This document shows, in pieces, positions 12,200-20,305 of a stretch of 64,000 nt of DNA. Under the pieces are notes generated by a model. It saw nothing but the letters and a program-made list of their open reading frames with translations, was not told where the DNA came from and did no database searches. The first letter of the stretch is position 1. Each line of letters opens with the position of its first letter. Source of the stretch: Austropuccinia psidii (taxonomy: Eukaryota > Basidiomycota > Pucciniomycetes > Pucciniales > Sphaerophragmiaceae). The DNA is taken from positions 22,673,499-22,737,498 of the forward strand of contig JALGQZ010000015.1 of the NCBI GenBank assembly GCA_023105745.1, in the 5' to 3' direction. A program made the translations under genes and the position numbers.

Positions 12200-15100
12200 T
12201 GTGAGCGTGTGAGATATGTATGACATACCCATAAGGCCACAAATGACTTTATACAAAATTGATTTAGTCTTGTACAGACTTATGAATTGAATTTCAAACA
12301 AAAAATAACAAAAAAAACATAAATTTATTTTGGATGAACAAATTTATAATTATTATGTCATTTTTTGGATCATACACCAAAAATAACCTTGGGTAGACCC
12401 ATAGGGTGTTATACCCAAAAATGGTTATCTCTTATGTTATTAGAAGATTTGAGAATCTCACATTAAAATTGAAACTTTTTTATCATTTTTTAAAATTTTT
12501 CAATTTAAGCTTATTTAAGCTTAAATGTGAAGTTGCATAAGGTTTATGCAAACTCACCAAACTTTTAGTTAAAATTTAGGTGTTGTGTATATATACTAAA
12601 TTGCTAAGGATTTTCCATACAGAATATATATCCTGTGTGAGAACAATTTAAAAGGGTTTAAGGCCATAGTAGGTATTCAAATAAATAAAAGGGCAAAATA
12701 AATGCAGAAAGGTAGGACAAAGGAAAAAGGACAAATGGAGCAGGGGTACCCAAATTTTGGGATCTGAAAGGACTTTCTTGAAGTTGTCCACCTTCATTGC
12801 AGGATCTTTCACCTTATTTAAGATTTAATATTAGACTTTGATACAACCTTAAGGTTTGAACTGGTTTTATCCCAATTTGGACAGGAGCTTCAAGCTGCCA
12901 AAGGGGAAATCCCAATATGAAAGCTTGGAATCCATATTTTGAAAACTTTCAAAGCTTAAATAAGCTTAAAAATTAAAATTTAAAAGTATCAAAACCTTAT
13001 CAAAACTCAAGGTTTGGTGTGTATTGCTATTTGACCTGGAAAAATAGCAATAACCTCAAAATATATTTAAAATCCAATTCTTAATGGATTTGCTTGAACT
13101 TTCCACAAAGGTTACAAATTGATGTCATCTGTGTATAATTAAATTTGAAGTATTTTCTTAAAAAGGTTTAATTGCTAATCAGCCTTTAAATTAAAATTTT
13201 TAATTATCCTTAAATAAAATTAAGATTTCTCTAGAAATTAATTACAGAGTCAATTTGGAGATTTTTGCTTGAAACGTTGCTTCAAAGGTATCCATGTAAT
13301 GAATTCTAATATAAAGAGACTTGCTTCATATTAAAGCTGAACATAATTGAGCCAAAAGAGGATTAAAGCTACTTGGAGTTAGGAATAACACTGGTAACTT
13401 CAAATTGGGATTAAAAATAAGCTACCTTAAGTTGACAACCTTAATTTCAAGCATGGTTCTTCACTTTTGACCTGAGAACTCCCTCTATATCCATGATTAA
13501 TCATGAGAGCTTCCCTTCAGGCATAAAAAGAGCCTACAAATCTGTAAGGTGTGGATATGAAACTTTGATTAAAAATCAAGTACTTTTCCTGTCCTCAAAA
13601 TTTGTATAAGGTAAAAATCAATTAAAAATAGTAAGAAATATTATTTTTAAGAGAAAACACGCCAATTTTATTTTTTATAAATTTATAAGTATAAAACAAT
13701 AATATTATAAAGATTTATTGTTTTACCAGCAATAAAAATTTATCCAAAAATACTCTACAAGAGATATTTAAGGCTACAAAAGAAATTTCTTCAAGAGCAA
13801 TTTCAATTGGAATTAATTGAGCAAAGAACTGCAAGCAATTAATTAAAGAAAAAAGTCTTTAAGAAGAATATTAAAGATAAAACATGCCCAAAAGTGATCA
13901 GAGTGAATTTGGAAACAAAGTGACAACGTTTACATTGATGAAAGATGCTTTAATTCACTTTTGGGGTGGTTCAGGGGTAAAAATGATTATAAAAGTTACA
14001 AAAAATGATGATGATGATTTTTTAACGTGGTTAAAAGTTTTAAAATTATTTGATAAAGGTGGTTGGAATCTTTTATTGATTTTTTTAACAATGTTTAAAC
14101 TAATTATAAAAGGAAAAGAGTCTAACATGAAGAGAAAAGTGGGGCAAAGAAGACATTCTTTTATAGCCATCAATTTTCTTACTCCAAAAGTAAAATTTAC
14201 TCTTGTCAGTTGTGAAAAACAGTCTGACAACAGAAAAGACAATTATGGCATCATTGAACCCTGGTTTAGACCAAAAAAAGAGCTGGTTTAAGCCATTTTT
14301 AGCCATTTTTAGCAATTTTAGACCTTTAAATCATCCATTACTATAGCAATACCTGGTCTAGAGCATTCAACACACGTCAGTATGTGTGTAAGAGACGTAG
14401 AAACCAGTTAAAACTGTTTTTACTATGATTGTTTTCTCTTAAGGGTAGCTTTACCCTCCTGGCAATAGCTAAAACTACCCCAGTTGGTATCAAAACATCA
14501 TCATCAATTGAGTCCACAGACCCTGTAGCTCAACTCCAGGCCAAAAGTGATGAACGTTTGCGTGAATTTTGACACCACATGCCAGTCAGCAAGGATTTTG
14601 GGGGTCTCGCTCCCCCTTAGAGCTAGAATTCCTTTCCCCCCCAATTTTAATCTTTCCAATTTATTTTTTCCTTTAATTCCTCATCATGTATTATACTTGT
14701 AATTTATATAGGTAATTCAATTGAATTGTACATTAAAATACAATAATAATTGATACCTCATATGTAAATCAAAGTTCACTTATGTAATACATGCGCACAT
14801 TTTGACATTTCAATTGAATTCAATTGAAAATACTTCAATTCCTCATAACTTCTAAACTAAACACAAGACCTCAATTTTAACACAAAAATTGATGGTTAAC
14901 ACCACATGTGGTGTGGATTAAATTAAAGTTTTGAGGATTTTCAACTTTTGTATTGAAAATACTAAAAACTTAATTTAAGCTTATCTAGAGTTGAGTTACA
15001 AAAATTTCACTCAGAGGTGACCCCACCAGATTTTTTATGAGGAATCCAATGGTGAAATAATTTTTATATGTTTTTTTATTGGATAAAAAGCTATAATAAT

Positions 15101-16200
15101 CTTTATTTAACTTTTTTCCAAATTTATTCATTTTTTTACAATTTTGTTAAAAATTCATTTTTACTTAATTTTTTCAAGTATAAATGTAATTTTATAATTT
15201 CAAAATTTAATGTAATTTTATTTTTAAATTGTAATTAACTCTTTGATTTTGAATATAATTTTATATTTATATTTTGATTTTTCTTTTGATAATATAAATA
15301 AACTTATTTTATTTATATTTATATGTTAATTTTGTATTTTTAGTCTTTTGGGTATATGAAATTACCTCTCAGGCTCACAAAATCCCTGTTTTTGCCAATA
15401 CCCAATAATCATTCCAATCAATCAGACATTTTAAACTAGTAATATTTTATTAATTATCAAATATTATTATCAAAGTAATTTCTTAAGTATTTTATTCTTT
15501 ATTAATCTTCATTTGAGGCATTGAAATCATGGAAATCAGATTCTTGGTGTAATCAATTATAATATATTTTATGATATAAAGTTATTGTCTTAAATAATAT
15601 TTTAAAAATCCACAAATTCCTCTAAAAAACTCTTAAATCTTTTTTTATCATAAAAGAGTTGTTTTATCTTTAAAATTGTGTTTTTTGCATGCTTTTAGCT
15701 CATAAACCTTATTTAATATAATAACCATTTTTTCTAAATTTTTGTATTCAATAAATATTATAAGCAAGTTTCCCCCAAAATGATATATATTCTTCATCTA
15801 TTATTAGTTTTTTTATATAGAGTTTTTGTATAGGAATTAGCTCTGCACAGTGTGAAATAATTTCATTTATAAATAATATTTATGTACTATTTATAAATGG
15901 TTCAATATTTTGATTTTGCATTTGTAATTTTCCCATTAAAAGCTTTACACTTCCCATTGGTATACTTTCCCATGACTATAACAATAACAGAATAATTATA
16001 ATTCATTATAAGTATTAATATTTTTATTATTATTAAATTATTTCATAATAATTCAATCCTTTTTTTCTGTATAAATATTTTTAATAATTATATTAATTTT
16101 TGGTTATAATATTTCATTATATTATATTTTCTACTGAGGAAAGTCCTACTACTCTTGATATTTCATACTATTATCAAGAGCTTCATAGACAAGCCTTACT
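12200..16200 (+). mobile_element. Solo LTR of family III (LTR-III), itself interrupted
   Basis: Begins TGTGAGCGTGTGAGATATGTATGACAT and ends with the reverse complement of the F LTR start (tttcatagacaagccttact; the final CA is mutated). Target duplication atgtg (12195-12199, 16201-16205). Without the nested insert the LTR is about 2.16 kb, agreeing with the two F LTRs (2.13 and 2.18 kb). No internal coding region lies between the ends, so it is a solo LTR formed by recombination between the two LTRs of a former element. AT-rich and strongly diverged from F. Confidence 0.8.
13543..15379 (-). mobile_element. Solo LTR of a family III relative nested in the solo LTR
   Basis: Bounded by tgtaaggtgtggatatgaaact and ..cctctcaggctcaca, the family III LTR ends in reverse orientation, 1,837 bp apart. 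Target duplication aaatc (13538-13542 and 15380-15384). Outside it, the host LTR-III text resumes: ataaaaagagcctac on the left and cctgtttttg..caataatcattccaatc on the right, which are adjacent in the F LTRs. A 135-codon frame at 13884-14291 has no recognisable similarity and is probably chance. Confidence 0.8.
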
Positions 16201-16205
16201 ATGTG

Positions 16206-16436
16206 GCTTCAAAAAATTGCAAGACAGATATATTTTCCAATTTAGAATATATCTGTATTCTAATGATACAGAACTTTAGATCTTTATGTGCTCTACACTT
16301 TTGTATGCTTTAAAGTACAGCTTTATATATATATAGCGTAGATACAGAGGGTTATTTCTATTGATATTCTCCAAAATCCTGTATTTTTGATTATAAACAT
16401 TTGAACAAAGATTGCTTTGCTAATTTTGGAGAGAGA
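16206..16436 (-). repeat. 5' LTR of B1, second segment, truncated
   Basis: Resumes LTR-II directly after the target duplication with gcttcaaaaaattgcaagacagatat and is lost at about 16430-16440, where gag-like sequence of element G begins. About 450 bp of the LTR are missing, judged from B. Confidence 0.7.
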
Positions 16437-17000
16437 GGGGGGAATACCAGGATATGAAAAAGCTGATTGAGATTAATTGAAAGTAGATATTAAACAAGAT
16501 GGGGAGCGGTCTCACCTGAAAGAGGATACAGATTATCCTCAATTACTGAATTATTCAACAAAACTCAACAAGAAGGTGGAATAAGAAACATGACAAATTA
16601 CAGAAGCTTTATTGGGGAAAATGAAGCAATCATCACTTACCTTAAAAGATACAAGTATATTCAAGGTGCTATCAATCATAATCAAGAAATTCTGTCTAGC
16701 CTTTAACCAAGTGTTCAAAAGTCAATTTAGAAAGAAATGATCAAAGAAAGAGCTATGGTTCAAGCCTTGGATGGTGGCTACATCATTCCAAGATTGGATA
16801 TCTTGAAATTATAAATTGAACAGGAATTTCAGGCTAAGGTACTTATCAAACAAGAAGATTTTATAAATCAGAACCTCCAGAAAAGAATACAAGATTTTAA
16901 TATTACAGCTTGGAGAAAGCCTTAAAACAAGTGAAGAAATTTACCCATAAAATCAAGAATCCTCCGAAACCAGACCCTCAACCAAAGATTGAAAGAAAAG
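16437..17000 (+). pseudogene. Decayed Gag fragment of gypsy element G
   Basis: In shifting frames this reads YLKRYKYIQGAINHNQEIL, ERAMVQALDGGYIIPRLDI and EFQAKVLIKQEDFINQNLQ, a Gag type I recall from other rust gypsy elements. Several stops interrupt it. It is continuous with 26683 onward once X is removed: X sits between two copies of aaaag. The left boundary is a junction with the truncated B1 LTR. Confidence 0.6.
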
Positions 17001-17954
17001 TGTCAGCCTGTGACTCAAAACCAGAGCACAAGCATGACAGCCAAAATACCATAAACCAATGGTATAGCCAAAATACCACCAAAACATGGAACTGAGACAA
17101 ATTAGCTCAAAAGGTATCAAAAGAAAGAGGAAACTCACCTCTTCCTGAAAATATAAGTCCCATCACCATAGGACAAGAAATAACAAAGTTATTTCTACTC
17201 AAAGTTAGTGCTGAGCATAAACCTTAATTTTCACCTCTCATCTAAAATCTAGAAGAAGAGGCTTAACCCCATCAAATGGGTACTCAAAATGAAGCTCTAA
17301 GCCAGGGCTATCCAATGGTACCAGCCAAACTGGGCTAGCACAAGTATTACTTGAGTTATGGTCAAATTCAGACCAAATAAGGGTGAACAAAACATTCACC
17401 TCTCATCTAACTTTTACAGTTTTAGTGTGAGATACCTGAAGTGGGGTCTTTTTGGAAAGAGCACAATCAGGGCTATCTGATGGTTCCATTCATTTCCTCA
17501 TAACTCAACTACAACAGAAGTTATTGGCCAAACAAGCTTAATACAGCTCTTGACCAGACCACGCCAATGTACAAAAATACTTGTACATGGGATAACTTTG
17601 TCATATTTAATGATAACCATGTCAAGCTGGGTACCATTGTGTAGAGCTCATACAGAGCTATTCAATGAACCAACTTTGAGCTTGATATCTCAAAAACCGA
17701 CAGAGTTATGACCATTTTAAGGTCAAAATCCCACCTGCTGTCAGATACAGCCTTACCATGGGATAATATCCCATAACCATGAATATGAGGTGTCAAATAG
17801 ACAAAGGAGCATGTTTTTACTTCAATACCTCATATGACAGTCAATACTGGGGTCCCATACAGTTTCTGTACAGCATTCTACACGTCATACACGTCAGAAT
17901 CAGGTTGTGAGGTCCCCAGATGAAAATTTTCACCCTGTATTGGTGAAAACTGCC

Positions 17955-17980
17955 CAGATGTGGTTTCAAAACCACATCTG
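17955..17980. promoter_or_regulatory. Strong inverted repeat in LTR-I
   Basis: Twelve-base arms CAGATGTGGTTT and AAACCACATCTG separated by two bases (CA). The copy in A (about 5511) has one change and the one in C (about 56343) two. Family II LTRs carry a related motif, TTGTGGTT..AACCACAA, also downstream of a TTTTCACCCTGTATTG block on the element strand. It could form a hairpin in RNA or bind a dimeric protein; its function is unknown. Confidence 0.6.
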
Positions 17981-18094
17981 AGCCCAATACAGGGTATACA
18001 GGCTGTTTGCAAACCACCAGCCTGTCATAGAGAGTGAAAAATCTTCACTTCCTCTACGTGGAAAGGTCTAGCAGCCTTTCCACCCCAATTTCAG

Positions 18095-18103
18095 GATAAA
18101 AGG
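18095..18103 (+). promoter_or_regulatory. Candidate TATA-like element in LTR-I
   Basis: GATAAAAGG in the context ttcaggataaaaggaggg. Equivalent sites are at about 5646 (A), 53391 (LTR-I piece) and 56482 (C). It lies about 335 bp upstream of the LTR end. The assignment rests only on the resemblance to a TATA box and its persistence in copies. Confidence 0.35.
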
Positions 18104-18433
18104 AGGGCTTTTCACAGCCAAAATCCTCTCCTCATCCTGCTCTTGAATAACCTACGTAGTAAACTGTCAAAAACAGTTTTTACTCTTGGTTAAATAATCA
18201 GGTATAATTATAATCTTTAATTATTGTAGACTTTATTATTGTAATTCAACAGATAAAGCCTGCACCCAGGGTTCTCAATAGCGCTCACCACCACTATTTC
18301 TCAATAGTGAACCCTTTTATCTTATTATAAACCTTTATAAATCTTTTTTTAATCAGTTTCTGTCGTGTCACATACACAGTTAAAGTTGTAATTAGCCTAG
18401 TTATACCTTTATCATAGTATCATCCTGACATTT

Positions 18434-18449
18434 TGGGGGCCTGGCCGTG
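18434..18449 (+). promoter_or_regulatory. Primer binding site candidate, element X
   Basis: TGGGGGCCTGGCCGTG starts three bases after the LTR end TGACA. The same 16-mer follows the LTRs of C (56831-56846) and F (46977-46992, minus strand), although F's LTR is otherwise unrelated. It begins TGG as expected for pairing with a tRNA CCA end; I could not match the rest to a named tRNA. Confidence 0.65.
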
Positions 18450-18475
18450 TTTTTGACTTTTTTTTGGACCTTAAA

Positions 18476-20093
18476 AGTAAGTCTTTTCTCTTTTTTATGA
18501 CTTATTAACACATTGTTTTATCCTTTTTAGGCGTAATTTCTAATTAAATATATATATTTTATATATTTTTACCTTTTTTTTATATACTCATAATATAAGA
18601 GTATTTTTTTACGTGGTTAACACCCACAGTAATTTATTATTTTTGGCGTGTTTTGCATATAAAAACACATAAGCCACTAATAAGGTCCTGTATTCTTGAC
18701 TGAATAAGGACACCTCTGACTGAAAAACCATCAGTTGAGGCGTGGTCAAGTGTATTGTTAATTCAATAACACTTGTATACAAATCACTTTTACAGAATAC
18801 ACTTGCAAACCACAAGTGTATCTGAGGGATACTGACACACAAACAGTGTGACAGGACACCATAAGCTGTATTTTTGACCTGAAATTGTTAATTCAAGTAC
18901 ACTGTCATTATACAAGGGCATACTGTAATAATATACAAGCCCACAGGCCATTCTTAGACGTGCAAAACCAGCCTTTTAAGAAGTCTTAACTGACATAAGC
19001 CCTCTTTTTCCTGTTTTGATTCAGTGGAAGAAAACTACATCCCACTTGAAACCCAGTCACAGGCCAACACACCAGTGACACCCTCAGAACCAGAGGGCAG
19101 CAAGGGTAAAGGAAAAAGGCTTAGTGAAGGCCTCATTACAGCCAAGAAGTGGACACCAATAGCCACTCAGAGGAGTAGAAAACCACAAAACTCTGCTTCA
19201 ATACAAGGTAAACCAACCTTAACCACTTGTACAGGGAAGATTACAATTATTAACCCAGTTCTAACCTCCAAAGGCAAACTGCCCAAATCAGAAGATAACA
19301 AATTTGTACAAGGCACAGTCAAAGGTAAATACCCTAAGAACATAAAGTTTTTGACTGCTTGCAAACACTGATATGTCCCCTGCATACCTCAGAGACCTTG
19401 GCTTCCAAAGGAACCAGCCAGAGGATAGAGCAGGAATGTCTAGAACCAGAAGACCTGAAAGAAGACACATTGGACACAGTGGTGGATGGCAAAACAATGA
19501 GGGAGATAATGTCAACCTTGCCATTCACACTCCAATTCAACAGAAACCTCAAACCAGAGGACTGGAAGGTTATAGATCAAGTTCTTCAAATCCACCAACG
19601 CCTCAAAGATTTGTTTCAATGGAGCATGGACAACAAGAGGTTCAACCTAGCAAGTCACTGGGCAGAACTGGGATCAAGTTGCCAGAAGATCTGTCTCAAA
19701 GAGATAGACTTCAAGGACCTTATGGTAATCACCAAGGGTTGGAACCCTACCAGGCAGCACAGACTCCTGGAGGCAAGGGCACAGAGGATAAGGGAGAATC
19801 AAGCCACTATCCAAGCTATAGAAGAACAGTTAACCCAGACAGGGCCTACTCAGATTCCTTCAGGTTCACAAGGAGCAAGCCAAATCAGCTCTCCAGTGGC
19901 TTCACACCATTCAGAAACCAGCAGATCAGTGGCCAAGAGTCACCATTCTTCACAATTCCAGGAAGTTTCCAGGAGAAGACAAGGCAACAAGGGCAAGAAC
20001 AAAGCCTCCTTCAACCAGAGGAGGAAAGAGTCAGACCCCATGATCCAGAAGCTGTTAGATTTGGTAAAAGAAGTACACAAGAACCAGAAGTAG
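18476..20093 (+). CDS. Spliced accessory protein (ORF0 plus overlapping frame), predicted 333 aa
   Basis: Predicted as the join of A at 18476, 19025-19324 and 19393-20093, which totals 334 codons with the stop. Neither exon frame has its own ATG near its beginning, and the start is created by the first splice. Residues 1-100 (ORF0) are hydrophilic and basic, starting MEENYIPLE. Residue 101 onward is the frame lying over Gag: a helical, Trp-containing part with [20 protein letters not shown], then [20 protein letters not shown], ending in a basic [11 protein letters not shown] segment and [19 protein letters not shown]. It is unlike Gag, protease or envelope, so function is unknown. Homologous pieces exist in B1 and F. 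From memory, similar annotated proteins occur in A. psidii. A Gag-like or RNA-binding auxiliary role is conjecture. Confidence 0.6.
18477..19024 (+). other. Candidate leader intron that creates the ORF0 start codon
   Basis: Donor GTAAGT at 18477; branch-point-like TTAACTGAC at about 18988; pyrimidine-rich tract ccctctttttcctgtttt; acceptor TTCAG ending at 19024. The upstream exon ends in A (18476) and the downstream exon starts TGGAAGAAAAC, so joining them makes ATG GAA GAA AAC, the start of ORF0. Without splicing, the ORF0 frame has no ATG near its start. Copy C keeps the same donor (56874) with A before it. Length 548 nt. Confidence 0.6.
19325..19392 (+). other. Candidate 68-nt intron containing the Gag ATG (X)
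   Basis: Donor GTCAAAG|GTAAAT, acceptor CATACCTCAG|AGACC. Removal joins the ORF0 frame (VK) to the accessory frame ([11 protein letters not shown]). Retention leaves ORF0 to stop at TGA 19369-19371, one base before the Gag ATG at 19373. The ATG is 20 nt from the intron end. The length is not a multiple of three. Equivalent introns with an embedded ATG are seen in B1, E and F. Confidence 0.6.
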
Positions 20094-20305
20094 TTGTAAA
20101 CCACTCGAGAATCAGTAGTCCTAGTAATAGAAACATTACCCCCACTCAGACTGAAAATAACATTATCAAATCTGAGAGCAACATCAACAGTGACACACTG
20201 TGGTTGCAAATGTCCCAATATGCTGAGCAATCTGCAAAGCAGGCTGCAGAATTTGCAGCTGCCCAAGAGAGGATGAGAAAACTCAAGCCTCATTGGAGCA
20301 GATAG
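19373..20305 (+). CDS. N-terminal Gag region, element X (310 codons, separated from Gag-Pol by a frameshift)
   Basis: Starts at ATG 19373 ([10 protein letters not shown]) inside the short intron, one base after the ORF0 stop, and ends at TAG 20303-20305. It is polar and low in hydrophobic residues, rich in Q, S, R, P and G, with a helical end ([19 protein letters not shown]). The next frame continues at the same place as [15 protein letters not shown], so the two should be one protein. In B the corresponding Gag region runs in the pol frame to the window edge, and in F the equivalent N-terminal frame is in register with Gag. I therefore infer a 1-nt loss near 20285 in X. No slippery heptamer is obvious there. 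Confidence 0.65.
   Translation: MSPAYLRDLGFQRNQPEDRAGMSRTRRPERRHIGHSGGWQNNEGDNVNLAIHTPIQQKPQTRGLEGYRSSSSNPPTPQRFVSMEHGQQEVQPSKSLGRTGIKLPEDLSQRDRLQGPYGNHQGLEPYQAAQTPGGKGTEDKGESSHYPSYRRTVNPDRAYSDSFRFTRSKPNQLSSGFTPFRNQQISGQESPFFTIPGSFQEKTRQQGQEQSLLQPEEERVRPHDPEAVRFGKRSTQEPEVVVNHSRISSPSNRNITPTQTENNIIKSESNINSDTLWLQMSQYAEQSAKQAAEFAAAQERMRKLKPHWSR

Larger units (their letters stand above)
5969..16436 (-). mobile_element. Ty3/gypsy family II, copy B1, internally deleted
   Basis: Minus-strand element: 3' LTR 5969-7357 (left end truncated), interior 7358-11074, 5' LTR 11075-12199 plus 16206 to about 16436 (right end truncated). The interior keeps the leader, ORF0/accessory region, gag, a fragment of protease and the last part of the chromodomain. 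RT, RNase H and most of integrase are deleted between about 7540 and 7590. The 5' LTR was split by a family III solo LTR with target duplication atgtg. The element could only have moved with proteins from another copy, if the deletion preceded its insertion; alternatively it decayed in place. Confidence 0.8.
17001..18430 (+). repeat. 5' LTR of element X (LTR-I)
   Basis: Starts TGTCAGCCTGTGACTCAAAA and ends ATCATCCTGACA. Besides the inverted repeat at 17955-17980 it contains a TATA-like GATAAAAGG at 18095-18103, in a context kept in copies A, C and the 51030-53737 piece. That site is a candidate core promoter; the R/U5 boundary cannot be placed by eye. Confidence 0.92.

Noticed and set aside
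13884..14291. 135-codon ORF in the innermost solo LTR
   Set aside because: No similarity to a known domain, lies wholly within an LTR, and a same-length antisense frame overlaps it; chance ORF in AT-rich DNA is more likely.
19024..19371. ORF0 starting at GTG 19024 as an independent gene
   Set aside because: The GTG overlaps the AG of a good splice acceptor; an A|TG start created by splicing explains the frame better than a non-ATG start.
20276..20290. Programmed -1 frameshift between the Gag N-terminus and Gag-Pol in X
   Set aside because: No canonical slippery heptamer, and both B and F keep the corresponding regions in one frame; a 1-nt deletion fits better. Kept as a finding only in that form.
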